Shown here piece by piece: positions 52,798-61,325 of a stretch of DNA of 64,000 nucleotides. The position numbers were made by a program, and so were the translations under genes. Numbering within the stretch: the stretch's first letter is position 1; every line of letters starts with the position of its first letter. Source of the stretch: JANQEU01 sp965242805 (GTDB lineage Bacteria > Bacteroidota > Bacteroidia > Cytophagales > Cyclobacteriaceae). The notes beneath the pieces were generated by a model that was not told the origin of the DNA, searched no databases, and saw only the letters and a list, made by a program, of their open reading frames with translations. Where the stretch lies: contig CBDETD010000002.1 in NCBI GenBank assembly GCA_965242805.1, positions 4,092,001 through 4,156,000 of the forward strand, in the 5' to 3' direction.

Positions 52798-52813
52798 TGG
52801 CATTTTAATTGGC
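52798..52813 (+). promoter_or_regulatory. Sigma-54-like -24/-12 element before the adaptor gene
   Basis: TGGCATTTTAATTGGC has TGGCA at -24, ten bases after GG, then TTGG where TTGC is expected. It shows the same G-for-C change as the element at 46672-46688. The predicted start lies about 25 bases before the ATG at 52850. Confidence 0.4.
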
Positions 52814-52849
52814 TTACCGTGCCAGAGAAAATTAGAAACTTGCCATTAG

Positions 52850-54100
52850 ATGGATCGAAAGATTAAAAAGAAAAAGTGGACAATTAAGAAGGTGGCGACC
52901 TATGGAGTTGCCGGTGTATTTGTCCTATTCGTATTATACAGCTTCATTTTTGCTGAAGGAGGGTCCCGACTAAATGTGGAAATTGAGAAAATCAACGTCG
53001 CAGAGGTAAAAGAGGGGGAATTCAGGGAGTTTATACCTGTAGACGGTAACGTAATGCCTATCCTTACCATCCGATTGGATGCCATTGTTGGAGGTGTTGT
53101 AGAAAAGAAATACTATGAAGGAGGCATACTGGTAGAAAAAGGAGATACAATTTTAAAGCTTGCCAACGATAATCTTGTTCAAAATTTCGTTCGGGAGGAG
53201 ACCCAAGCTTTCATCCTTGTCAACAACCTGGAGAACACCAAACTAAGCCTTCAAAGGAATCAATTCCAGTTAAAGCAAACGCTATTGACGCTTGACTACC
53301 AGATAGATCAGGCTAAGGATGCATATGAGAGGGGTAAACCTCTTTATGAGGAAAAGATCATTTCAGAACAAGAATATCTCAATCTGAAGAGAGAGTACGA
53401 TCGATTGACAAATCAACGTCAGATCCAGTTTGAGTCTAATCGATTTGACTCTTTGAACGCTGTCCTACAGATCAATCAGGCGGAACAAACTTTGGATCGG
53501 ACAAGGAATAATCTGGAAATGATAAAAAGCAATCTTGATAATCTCTGGATCACTGCGCCAATTTCAGGAAGACTTTCTACGGTAAATGTGGAAGTTGGTG
53601 AATCGATCGCTCCGGGGCAAAATATTGGTCAAATTGATGACCTGGACGGATTCAAGGTTAGATCTCCTATCGATGAGCACTACATAGCCAGGATTTATGA
53701 GGGTCTGACAGGAACATTCGATTTTGCTGGACAAACCTATACACTTGTCATCAAGAAAGTATATCCTGAAGTGCAGGGGGGGATGTTCCAAAGTGACATG
53801 TTCTTTGAAGGAGACATCCCAGCTGGCATTCGTCGTGGTCAAACTTTGCAAATAAGGTTGCAATTGAGTGAAAACATAACTGCAGTTCAGATACCCAGAG
53901 GTAGTTTTTATCAGACCACTGGTGGTAATTGGATATTTGTAGTGGATGGTGATGAATCATTCGCCGTGAGGAGGGACATTAGATTGGGTAGGCAAAATCC
54001 AAGATTCTATGAAGTTTTGGATGGATTGCAACCTGGAGAGAAAGTTGTTGTCTCATCTTATGATGGATATGAGGATAAAGACAGACTAGTATTTAAATAA
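52850..54100 (+). CDS. MacA/HlyD-like periplasmic adaptor protein
   Basis: A 416-residue adaptor. A transmembrane helix lies at about residues 15-33. The first lipoyl half is around RLDAIVGGVVEKKYYEGGIL, a long coiled-coil hairpin covers about 110-225, and the second lipoyl half reads LWITAPISGRLSTVNVEVGE. A beta-barrel region and the C-terminal membrane-proximal domain (GLQPGEKVVVSSYDGYEDKD) follow. This is the layout of MacA-type adaptors. The gene leads an operon with a MacB-type ATPase 20 bases downstream and then a TolC protein. Export of a peptide, lipid or drug is expected, substrate unknown. Confidence 0.92.
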   Translation: MDRKIKKKKWTIKKVATYGVAGVFVLFVLYSFIFAEGGSRLNVEIEKINVAEVKEGEFREFIPVDGNVMPILTIRLDAIVGGVVEKKYYEGGILVEKGDTILKLANDNLVQNFVREETQAFILVNNLENTKLSLQRNQFQLKQTLLTLDYQIDQAKDAYERGKPLYEEKIISEQEYLNLKREYDRLTNQRQIQFESNRFDSLNAVLQINQAEQTLDRTRNNLEMIKSNLDNLWITAPISGRLSTVNVEVGESIAPGQNIGQIDDLDGFKVRSPIDEHYIARIYEGLTGTFDFAGQTYTLVIKKVYPEVQGGMFQSDMFFEGDIPAGIRRGQTLQIRLQLSENITAVQIPRGSFYQTTGGNWIFVVDGDESFAVRRDIRLGRQNPRFYEVLDGLQPGEKVVVSSYDGYEDKDRLVFK

Positions 54101-54120
54101 TTAATTATAAATCTTAACCA

Positions 54121-54834
54121 ATGGAAAACGGTAAAACCCTAATTAAAACCAAAGGACTTAAGAAGTTCTACTATACCGATGAAATCGAAACAACAGCGCT
54201 TGCAGGTGTGAACCTAGAGGTCAAAAGCGGAGAGTTTGTAGCAATCATGGGTCCTTCAGGATGTGGTAAGTCTACTTTGCTAAACATTGTAGGACTATTG
54301 GACAATCCTAGTGAAGGAGAGTTCCACTTCAAGGATCTTGAAATTTCCGGTTATTCGGAAAGGAAAAGGGCCGATCTAAGGAAAGCAAACATTGGATTTG
54401 TATTCCAAAGTTTCAACCTGATCGATGAACTTACAGTTTATGAAAACATCGAGCTTCCTTTGATCTACTTAAAGAAATCATCTGCTGAAAGGAAAAAAAG
54501 AGTGGAAGAGGTGATGGAGTCCATGAAGATCATGCATAGGAGAAATCACTTCCCTCAACAACTTTCCGGAGGTCAGCAACAACGTGTGGCTATCAGTAGA
54601 GCTGTAGTAGCACAGCCTAAACTGATCCTGGCGGATGAGCCAACGGGTAACCTGGATTCAGCCAATGGACAAGAGGTTATGAATCTGCTCACGGAGCTTA
54701 ATGAAAACGGAACAACCGTCGTAATGGTAACGCACTCTCCAATTGATGCGGAATACGCTCATAGGGTGATCCATTTATTTGATGGACAGATCGTTTCTGA
54801 AAATATCAATTCCAAGGATAACGCCCTTGTGTAA
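54121..54834 (+). CDS. MacB/LolD-type ABC transporter ATPase without fused permease
   Basis: A 237-residue stand-alone ATPase with intact motifs: Walker A GPSGCGKST near residue 46, the QSFNLIDELTVYENIELPL Q-loop region, signature LSGGQQQR, Walker B LILADEPTGNLDS and the switch His in VMVTHSP. This is the MacB/LolD/FtsE-type group, which acts with FtsX-like permeases carrying a periplasmic domain. No such permease gene is present next to it. The following gene is TolC, so the permease must be encoded elsewhere or has been lost. A long inverted repeat starts at the stop codon. Confidence 0.92.
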   Translation: MENGKTLIKTKGLKKFYYTDEIETTALAGVNLEVKSGEFVAIMGPSGCGKSTLLNIVGLLDNPSEGEFHFKDLEISGYSERKRADLRKANIGFVFQSFNLIDELTVYENIELPLIYLKKSSAERKKRVEEVMESMKIMHRRNHFPQQLSGGQQQRVAISRAVVAQPKLILADEPTGNLDSANGQEVMNLLTELNENGTTVVMVTHSPIDAEYAHRVIHLFDGQIVSENINSKDNALV

Positions 54835-54922
54835 TTGAGAATTGAAAGTTGTTAATTGATAATGACATATTCTTTTATTGAATCCGGGCCATTATCAATT
54901 CAAACATTTTCAATTCAAAATT
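54833..54922. repeat. Long inverted repeat (about 32-base arms) after the ATPase gene
   Basis: Arms 54833-54864 and 54890-54922 are near-complementary, made of AATTGA-type words and ending in ATTGATAATG / CATTATCAAT, with a 25-base loop. It starts within the ATPase stop codon. It resembles a small mobile or REP-like fold-back element inserted between the ATPase and TolC genes. Confidence 0.65.
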
Positions 54923-54952
54923 GAATAGTACCTAGTTGCATGTCTATATACC

Positions 54953-54985
54953 CAAGGGCCATCGTTTGGGTGGCTCTTGCTTTTT
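54953..54985 (+). terminator. Intrinsic terminator-like hairpin before tolC
   Basis: CAAGGGCCA (54953-54961) pairs with TGGCTCTTG (54971-54979), including one G-T pair, followed by CTTTTTC. It ends about 13 bases before the TolC start at 54998, so it would limit read-through from the ATPase gene. Confidence 0.6.
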
Positions 54986-54997
54986 CTAATTGAGGAT

Positions 54998-56326
54998 ATG
55001 AGAAAGATATTACTTCTCTTGATATTAGTGCAATTCCAATTGACAGACGCTCAGGAAGTTTTAACACTTGATGACGCGTTAAGAATCACATTGGATAATA
55101 ACATTGATATCAAAAGATCAAAAAATAATGCATTGATCGCGCAATCTGACAAAGCTGTTGCTTTGGTGAACTACCTACCTTCTGTCAATGCGAGGTGGAA
55201 CTACAATATGCTTTTCGGAACCTTCTGGGACAATATTGCAGCCAAACAGGTAACTGAGCAATATAGCTCCAATCCAAATGTCAATGCGAATATGACATTG
55301 TTCAACGGATTCTCTAACCATTATGATCGTAAGAGAGCGGATTTGAGCCTCATGGCGGCTCAGGAAGACGTGGAATCCAGTACATTGGATGCCAAGGCTA
55401 ATGTCATGTCTGCCTACTTGTCCGTGATGCTGGATAAGGAGAATGTCAAGATTTCTGAAGAGAGACTCAAACTCCTGGAAGCGCAGTTGGATCGCGAGAT
55501 AAAGAGGGAGTCTGTTGGAGTAGGTAACATGGAAACAGTTTATAATTTCAGGTCGCAAGTTGCGAATGAAAAGTTGAATTATGTCAATCTCCAGAATCAA
55601 CTAAAAAGTGATGTCCTTCAACTTGTGCAGGTTTTGCAACTGGATGTTACCAAAGAATACGACGTGGAGTCATATGACGGGTCGGAGGAGGAGTTGATGG
55701 TAGAGCCCGCTCCCTATGCAGAGATATTTGAGACTACTTTGAATTACTCTCCTATGCTGAAGCGAGCTCAGTACAATCATGAATCCTCATTATATAGTTT
55801 CAAACAAGCCAGATCTCAACTGGTACCAACAGTTAATCTTTACGGAGAATTGGGTTCCAGATATTCGTCCCAGGGAGCCGCAAATCCAAACAATGATTTG
55901 ATTGGGGAAAAGGCTCCATATCTAACCCAAATGGATTGGAATCAATATCAGTTTGCACAGATTTCAGTCAATATTCCGATTTTCACGGGCTTAAGGACAC
56001 GTAATAGTATTCAGACCGCAAGACTGGGAATGCAAAATGCTGAACTTGATAGGGTCCAGGCGGAACAAACGGTGACAAATACGATTCAAAGGGTATACCT
56101 TGATCTGATAGCTGCCCAGGAGTCCTATAGGACCGCCCAGGAAAATATGACCTCACTGGAACAATCTTACAACTTTGTTAAGAAAAGGTATGAGACAGGA
56201 AATACCGACTTCTTTACCTTTTTAGAAAGCCTGAATAATAAGAATGCTGCCGAACTACAATTGGTAAACGCTAAGTATTCGATTGTATTCCGAAAGAAAA
56301 TATTAGAGATATACCAGGGTAAATAA
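54998..56326 (+). CDS. TolC-family outer-membrane efflux protein
   Basis: A 442-residue protein with signal peptide MRKILLLLILVQFQLTDAQ and TolC-type helical repeats. The first has LDDALRITLDNNIDIKRSKN, and the second reads FKQARSQLVPTVNLYGELGS followed by the aromatic FAQISVNIPIFTGLRTRNS. It is the outer-membrane component for the adaptor and ATPase encoded upstream. I take ATG at 54998. An in-frame TTG at 54977 lies in the terminator hairpin and would spoil the signal peptide. The gene converges with 56336-57127, with nine bases between the stops. Confidence 0.9.
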   Translation: MRKILLLLILVQFQLTDAQEVLTLDDALRITLDNNIDIKRSKNNALIAQSDKAVALVNYLPSVNARWNYNMLFGTFWDNIAAKQVTEQYSSNPNVNANMTLFNGFSNHYDRKRADLSLMAAQEDVESSTLDAKANVMSAYLSVMLDKENVKISEERLKLLEAQLDREIKRESVGVGNMETVYNFRSQVANEKLNYVNLQNQLKSDVLQLVQVLQLDVTKEYDVESYDGSEEELMVEPAPYAEIFETTLNYSPMLKRAQYNHESSLYSFKQARSQLVPTVNLYGELGSRYSSQGAANPNNDLIGEKAPYLTQMDWNQYQFAQISVNIPIFTGLRTRNSIQTARLGMQNAELDRVQAEQTVTNTIQRVYLDLIAAQESYRTAQENMTSLEQSYNFVKKRYETGNTDFFTFLESLNNKNAAELQLVNAKYSIVFRKKILEIYQGK

Positions 56327-56335
56327 TAAAATAAA

Positions 56336-57127
56336 TTATCGGTATTCAAAGATGACAATTTTGTTCTCTTTGATAAACAAGTATCGTTTTCCAATCAATA
56401 TAACTCGATCAAAACCGGGAGGTCCATGAAGGACCTCCTTTTTTTGGGCATTAAGTTCAAATTTGAAAACGCTGCCGTCCTCAGTCAGTGATATGATCTG
56501 GTTTTGAGAAACTGTGAAATTGTCGATACCACTGACATCTAATTTTGAAATAAGAGAACCAAATTGGTCAAAAAAATAAATACCACTGTCTTTTGAAGTC
56601 AAGATCAGAATGCTTTTATATGCCCTTATAAAATCGACACGATTGATTTCATATATTCTGCTAATAGGGATTTCCAGTAGAACTTCAGCATTGGTGAAAT
56701 TTACCTTCTTAAGCTGAGGGATCGGTGACTCAACTACCCAAATACTGTTTTCAATTGCAGGGACAATGAATTCAATAAACTGATCAGTATAATCCGATCC
56801 GGAATAGATTATTGGCCTGGAATTAAACCTTTCAAGAAAAAGATACATTTGGAGTTCTTTCGAGTACAAAAACGGTCTTAAAGGATTCCAGGCATCAATG
56901 ATGGATATGCTCTGAAATTCTGGAATGTTGAACCTCTGAATTTCTATGAGATTGGAATCTAGTTTTAAGAGAACCCCTCCCTCCAAACCACAGTAGACAT
57001 TTGAATTATAATCTGTAGAGATCGCATGAATGTTTCGATCAAATATCAACGAATCGCGTAAGATCCAGGATTGCCCATGAAGTGAAGAACTGATGAGACA
57101 AATGAGACCAAGGATGTTATATTTCAA
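56336..57127 (-). CDS. Exported beta-propeller-like protein of unknown function
   Basis: A 263-residue protein with signal peptide MKYNILGLICLISSSLHGQS. A series of short beta-strand repeats follows, such as NVYCGLEGGVLLKLDSNLIE and FTVSQNQIISLTEDGSVFKF, suggesting a propeller. I recognise no named family. It overlaps the end of lpxH by 11 bases and is therefore co-transcribed with it. A role in the envelope is plausible but unproven. Confidence 0.7.
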   Translation of the reverse strand: MKYNILGLICLISSSLHGQSWILRDSLIFDRNIHAISTDYNSNVYCGLEGGVLLKLDSNLIEIQRFNIPEFQSISIIDAWNPLRPFLYSKELQMYLFLERFNSRPIIYSGSDYTDQFIEFIVPAIENSIWVVESPIPQLKKVNFTNAEVLLEIPISRIYEINRVDFIRAYKSILILTSKDSGIYFFDQFGSLISKLDVSGIDNFTVSQNQIISLTEDGSVFKFELNAQKKEVLHGPPGFDRVILIGKRYLFIKENKIVIFEYR

Positions 57128-57887
57128 AGCTTTTCAAGTCAAATGAATCTCCGTCAAAAACGCCATACGTATATTGATTGAACCATTCTCCCAGGTTGAT
57201 GTATTTGGAAGATTCATTGACATCGATTTCAATGGGAAGATGTCGATGTCCAAAAACATAGTAATCGTGGTGATCTTGTTCTTCAGTCTCTGAGCAGTAT
57301 TTCAATAACCATTCGTCGTCCTCTTTGAACGAGTCATCTTTACCATTATTTTTTATTCTACTTTTTGAGGACCACTTCTTCGCCAGATAAACACCTATGT
57401 TAGGGTGTAACCATTGGAAAGCCCACTGAGCAAACCCATTGCGGAATACTCTTTTGATAATCTTGTACGTATGGTCACCTGGGCCAAGACCATCACCATG
57501 TCCGATCAGAAACTTTTTATCACTGGCTGAAAGTGCCACCAGGTCATGGAATACTGGGATATCAAACTCTTCCTGGAAATAATCAAACATCCACATGTCG
57601 TGATTTCCTCTAAAGAAAAAGATTGGTATTCCCTTGTCACGCAGGTCTCGAAGTTTTCCTTGAAATCTACTAAACCCCCGTGGAATCACATGCTTGTATT
57701 CAAACCAAAAATCGAAAATATCACCCACAAGGAAAATGGCAGCAGTATTCGCTTCAATGTCGTTGAGCCATGAGACAATTCTAATTTCCCTTTCCCGACT
57801 CTCATGAGCATTTGGAGCTCCCAGGTGAAAATCACTCGCGAAGTATATGAATTGATTCGGGGAAATGTCTATGGTCAACTTTTCCAT
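57117..57887 (-). CDS. lpxH: UDP-2,3-diacylglucosamine diphosphatase, LpxH-like
   Basis: A 256-residue calcineurin-like phosphoesterase. Metal ligands are in ASDFHLG (D19, H21), LVGDIFDFWFE, FFRGNHDMW, LIGHGDG and VFGHRHLP. The order and spacing fit LpxH, which hydrolyses UDP-2,3-diacylglucosamine to lipid X in lipid A synthesis. I choose ATG at 57887 because TTG 57902 lies inside the terminator hairpin. TTG 57878 is a further alternative. The ATG directly follows the T-tract of a terminator, an odd arrangement that may limit its expression. Downstream it overlaps the propeller-like gene. Confidence 0.87.
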   Translation of the reverse strand: MEKLTIDISPNQFIYFASDFHLGAPNAHESREREIRIVSWLNDIEANTAAIFLVGDIFDFWFEYKHVIPRGFSRFQGKLRDLRDKGIPIFFFRGNHDMWMFDYFQEEFDIPVFHDLVALSASDKKFLIGHGDGLGPGDHTYKIIKRVFRNGFAQWAFQWLHPNIGVYLAKKWSSKSRIKNNGKDDSFKEDDEWLLKYCSETEEQDHHDYYVFGHRHLPIEIDVNESSKYINLGEWFNQYTYGVFDGDSFDLKSFEI

Positions 57888-57910
57888 AAAAAAAGGGCTC
57901 AATTGAGCCC
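57888..57910 (-). terminator. Intrinsic terminator of ftsH, ending at the lpxH start codon
   Basis: On the minus strand the perfect palindrome GGGCTCAATTGAGCCC (57895-57910) is followed by seven T (57888-57894) and then directly by the ATG of lpxH. The spacing is typical of a terminator for ftsH, whose stop is about 30 bases upstream. Confidence 0.85.
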
Positions 57911-57940
57911 CTAATTTAATGTCATTACATTTATACTTAT

Positions 57941-60049
57941 TTATTCCTTGATCTCTTCTGGTTGTTTCTCGTCTTTGTCCTCCTCCTGTTTGACTTCATC
58001 GATCACATTTTTCTTAAGGTCATCGAGGTTAGTTTTATCTTCAACTTTAGCCTTGGACTTTTTAGAAGATTTTGTTTTTTTCTTTTCTTTTTCGGTATCG
58101 ATACCATTGGTAAACTCCTCATAGGTAGTCTTATGTTCGAACGGTCTTTTACCAATAAGCCTCTCCAGATCAGTTTGGAATATTATCTCTTTACTTAAGA
58201 GCTCTTTGGCAACAATTTCCAGTTGCTCCTTTTTCGCCTCAAGTAGCTTCTTGGTTCTCTCGTAGGCTTCATCGATAAGCCTTTTCACTTCTTTATCGAT
58301 AAGTTCTGCAGTAGCTTCCGAATAAGGTTTAGTGAAGTTGTATTCTGACTGTTTGGAATCGTAGAATGATATATTTCCGATCTTGTCATTCATACCGTAC
58401 ACGGTCACGATAGAGTAGGCCATCTTCGTTATTCTTTCCAAATCGCTAAGAGCTCCTGTGGAGATCTTGCCAAATGTCATTTCTTCTGCGACCCTTCCCC
58501 CAAGCGCCATGCAAATGCTATCAAGTAGTTGTTCAGTTTGATATAAAAACTGCTCCTTAGGTAAGTATTGGGCATATCCCAGTGCTGCTAATCCTCTTGG
58601 CACTATACTAACTTTCACTAAAGGATCCGCATGCTCCAGAAACCATCCGGCAATTGCATGACCTGCTTCATGGTAGGCCACGATTTTCTTTTCTTCCGGA
58701 GAAATGATCTTGTTTTTCTTCTCCAGTCCACCAATTACCCTGTCGATGGCCTCCTGAAAATCGACCATGTGCACTTTGCTCTTGTCTCTTCTTGCCGCGA
58801 TCAGTGCTGCCTCATTACAAACATTAGCAATTTCTGCCCCCGCAAATCCTGGTGTTTGAGCGGCTAGCTTTTTGGCATCGACATCTTCATGCAATTTGAT
58901 CGGTTTCAAGTGAACCTTAAATATGGATTCCCTTCCAAGTATATCAGGTTTGTCAATACTGATTTGACGATCGAATCTTCCGGGCCGTAGGAGTGCAGAG
59001 TCCAATACATCAGGTCTGTTTGTGGCTGCCAGAATTATAACCCCTGCATCAGTACTGAATCCATCCATCTCGACCAGCAATGAATTCAATGTGTTCTCCC
59101 TCTCGTCATTAGATCCAGGCATTTGACCTCTGCCTCTCGAACGTCCGATGGCATCTATTTCATCTATGAACACTATACAAGGAGCTTTTTCTTTCGCTTG
59201 TTTGAACAGGTCTCTGACACGTGCAGCACCCACTCCCACAAACATTTCAACAAAGTCAGAACCTGACAAAGTGAAAAAGGGAACGGCAGCTTCACCAGCC
59301 ACTGCTTTCGCCAGTAATGTCTTACCAGTACCTGGAGGTCCTACAAGCAGGGCCCCTTTAGGGATCTTGCCTCCCAGTTTCGTGAATTTTGCTGGGTTTT
59401 TCAGAAAGTCAACGATTTCCTTGATTTCTTCTTTGGCTTCCTCCAGACCAGCGACATCTTTAAACGTCACTCTCACTTTGTTTTCGGCATCAAACAACGC
59501 AGCTCGTGATTTGCCAATGTTGAATATCTGGCCACCCGGTCCACCACCACCAGTCATTCTTCTCATTAGAAACCAAAATCCAAAGATCAAAAGGAAAAAG
59601 AATCCATAAGTGAACAAGAAATCTGATATGCCTTGCCTTTCATCAACCTCGTATCCTATCCTTTGTTCTTCAGGAAGTTTGGACATGATCCTATTGAAAT
59701 CGTCATTGAATATTTTAGGGTCAACGATCTTAAACTGATAGTGAGGTCCTGAATTAAGATTAAAGGTATTTTTTTCAAGCTCGATCTTGTACTTAGTGTT
59801 CTGAAGTGCCTCTTCCTTAAGGGTCACTTCAACCAGATCCTTATTTTTGATAAGAACTACCTTGGCCACATCATTGCTGAGGACCATCTGTTCGAATTTC
59901 CTATCTGATATTTTTAATGCCGAATTGCTTTTGTTGAAATATGTAAATCCAAAAACAGTAGCAATCAAAATGATTATCACCCACATCTGGTAGTTTCCTC
60001 TACCAGGTCCGCCTAAAGGACTTTTTTTCTGTCTTGGTTTATCTCCCAT
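57941..60049 (-). CDS. ftsH: ATP-dependent zinc metalloprotease FtsH
   Basis: A 702-residue membrane-bound AAA+ protease. Two transmembrane helices lie near residues 22-38 and 147-163, flanking a periplasmic domain. Walker A GPPGTGKT is at 237-244, Walker B CIVFIDEIDA near 291-300, and the second region of homology contains RPGRFDRQ. The zinc site HEAGH is at 460-464. The C terminus has an extra lysine/glutamate-rich tail of about 60 residues. It degrades membrane and soluble regulatory proteins. The gene is 28 bases downstream of rsfS, with which it forms an operon ended by the terminator at 57888-57910. Confidence 0.97.
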   Translation of the reverse strand: MGDKPRQKKSPLGGPGRGNYQMWVIIILIATVFGFTYFNKSNSALKISDRKFEQMVLSNDVAKVVLIKNKDLVEVTLKEEALQNTKYKIELEKNTFNLNSGPHYQFKIVDPKIFNDDFNRIMSKLPEEQRIGYEVDERQGISDFLFTYGFFFLLIFGFWFLMRRMTGGGGPGGQIFNIGKSRAALFDAENKVRVTFKDVAGLEEAKEEIKEIVDFLKNPAKFTKLGGKIPKGALLVGPPGTGKTLLAKAVAGEAAVPFFTLSGSDFVEMFVGVGAARVRDLFKQAKEKAPCIVFIDEIDAIGRSRGRGQMPGSNDERENTLNSLLVEMDGFSTDAGVIILAATNRPDVLDSALLRPGRFDRQISIDKPDILGRESIFKVHLKPIKLHEDVDAKKLAAQTPGFAGAEIANVCNEAALIAARRDKSKVHMVDFQEAIDRVIGGLEKKNKIISPEEKKIVAYHEAGHAIAGWFLEHADPLVKVSIVPRGLAALGYAQYLPKEQFLYQTEQLLDSICMALGGRVAEEMTFGKISTGALSDLERITKMAYSIVTVYGMNDKIGNISFYDSKQSEYNFTKPYSEATAELIDKEVKRLIDEAYERTKKLLEAKKEQLEIVAKELLSKEIIFQTDLERLIGKRPFEHKTTYEEFTNGIDTEKEKKKTKSSKKSKAKVEDKTNLDDLKKNVIDEVKQEEDKDEKQPEEIKE

Positions 60050-60077
60050 CTAGTTATAATATCTCTCAAGTATGTAA

Positions 60078-60482
60078 CTACAACGCGTTATGAACATTTA
60101 AGTTCAGCTGATCATTAACTGAAGTGATTTTAGCATCAGCCCATAACTCTTCAAGGGCATAGAACTCCCTTTTTTCTCTATTAAAAACATGTGCGACTAC
60201 ATCCACGTAGTCAATTAAAATCCATTCTCTATTTTGAAATCCTTCTCTTTTCCAGGGTTTTTCCTTTGAATTCTTAATTACGAATTCTTCAATTGATTCT
60301 GAGATAGCTTCGATCTGTGTATCTGAGTTCCCCGAACAAATAACAAAATAGTCTGCCACTGCATGCTTAATCTCCCTCAAGTCTAAAACTATAACATCTG
60401 AGGCCTTCTTGTCCAACATTCCCATAACCACAAACTCACTTATTTTTTGGCTGGACCAACCATTCGATATTTTATCCCGCAT
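60078..60482 (-). CDS. rsfS: Ribosome silencing factor RsfS
   Basis: A 134-residue protein of the RsfS/Iojap family. KKASDVIVLDLREIKHAVAD and YFVICSGNSDTQIEAISESI are the diagnostic core, then KEKPWKREGFQNREWILIDY and HVFNREKREFYALEELWADA. It binds ribosomal protein L14 and prevents subunit joining under poor growth conditions. It starts at ATG 60482 and is divergent from birA with a 44-base spacer that includes its TACTTTTG box. The rsfS-ftsH order is common in Bacteroidota. Confidence 0.95.
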   Translation of the reverse strand: MRDKISNGWSSQKISEFVVMGMLDKKASDVIVLDLREIKHAVADYFVICSGNSDTQIEAISESIEEFVIKNSKEKPWKREGFQNREWILIDYVDVVAHVFNREKREFYALEELWADAKITSVNDQLNLNVHNAL

Positions 60483-60507
60483 TCAGAAGTGCTTTCCTAT
60501 TTTTACT

Positions 60508-60515
60508 CAAAAGTA
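60508..60515 (-). promoter_or_regulatory. -7 promoter box TACTTTTG of rsfS-ftsH
   Basis: An exact TAnnTTTG match on the minus strand, 25 bases before the rsfS ATG, in the spacer shared with birA. No -33 TTTG is visible at the standard distance. Confidence 0.5.
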
Positions 60516-60526
60516 CTAAATAAACA

Positions 60527-61282
60527 TTGCATAAATTCTTTGCCAAAAGCTTCAATCCTGATAAAAAAATCATTTTTCTGCCAGAATGTCACTCCACCAA
60601 TGACCATTTGCTGAAAATTTCGAAAAAAGATGACATCGCGGAGGGGACTGCTGTCATTACAGACTTTCAGTCAAAAGGAAAGGGACAACGAGGAAACTCA
60701 TGGATTAGTGAACCTGGAGCAAATCTTCTTTTTTCAATTCTTTTAAAGCCGGATTTTTTACCACTGGATAAGCAATTTTCATTGACTATGATTGCATCAC
60801 TTTCCGTAAAAAGTGCTCTGGAGGAGATCGGTGTGGATAGTGTCAGAATAAAGTGGCCCAATGATATTTTGGTAGAGAACCGGAAAATATGCGGAATACT
60901 AAGCGAGTCATCAATTATCGGTGATCGGATGGAAAAAGTTGTCATTGGAATCGGATTAAATGTTAATCAAACCGAATTCGGATCGGTCATGGCTACATCA
61001 ATTAAACGAGAAATAGGATCGGAATACAATAAGGAGGAGCTTCTTGAGAAGATAGTTGATTTCCTTTGGACCTATTACCAAAGCCTCAATGAAGATCACA
61101 TTTCCATCAAACAGGAGTACTATCAATCAATGTACTGGTATAATGAGGAAGGATATTTTGAGTCAGATGGACGAAAATTCTATGGTAAAATTTCCGGTGT
61201 TGATAATCGTGGACAATTGGTGGTACAGGTAAAAGGTATTGATAGAAAGTACAATCTCAAGGAAATATCTTTCCTTCTTTGA
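60527..61282 (+). CDS. birA: Biotin-[acetyl-CoA-carboxylase] ligase, TTG start
   Basis: A 251-residue catalytic biotin ligase without the N-terminal DNA-binding domain. ECHSTNDHLL starts the fold and QSKGKGQRGNSW (near residues 48-59) is the biotin/ATP loop, reading GKGQRG where GRGRRG is common. KWPNDILVENRKICGILSES contains the biotin-contacting lysine region, and the C-terminal cap follows. It attaches biotin to carboxyl-carrier proteins. It begins at TTG 60527. An in-frame TAA lies two codons upstream, so no longer ATG form exists. Confidence 0.93.
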   Translation: MHKFFAKSFNPDKKIIFLPECHSTNDHLLKISKKDDIAEGTAVITDFQSKGKGQRGNSWISEPGANLLFSILLKPDFLPLDKQFSLTMIASLSVKSALEEIGVDSVRIKWPNDILVENRKICGILSESSIIGDRMEKVVIGIGLNVNQTEFGSVMATSIKREIGSEYNKEELLEKIVDFLWTYYQSLNEDHISIKQEYYQSMYWYNEEGYFESDGRKFYGKISGVDNRGQLVVQVKGIDRKYNLKEISFLL

Positions 61283-61297
61283 AACAATCAATTTACC

Positions 61298-61305
61298 TAC
61301 CTTTG
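61298..61305 (+). promoter_or_regulatory. -7 promoter box TACCTTTG of ahcY
   Basis: An exact TAnnTTTG match 20 bases before the ATG, with TTTG at 61278-61281 as a possible -33 element at a slightly short 16-base spacing. Confidence 0.55.
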
Positions 61306-61325
61306 CACTCCGAATTTGAAATCCG

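Larger units (their letters stand above)
52447..52849. other. Divergent control region of ~400 bases with promoter, operator, terminator and sigma-54-like site
   Basis: No protein gene is visible. The region holds the tetR promoter and palindrome (52478-52498), a strong plus-strand terminator at 52662-52694 with nothing coding before it, an 18-base palindrome at 52695-52712, and a sigma-54-like element at 52798-52813 before the adaptor gene. Confidence 0.7.
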
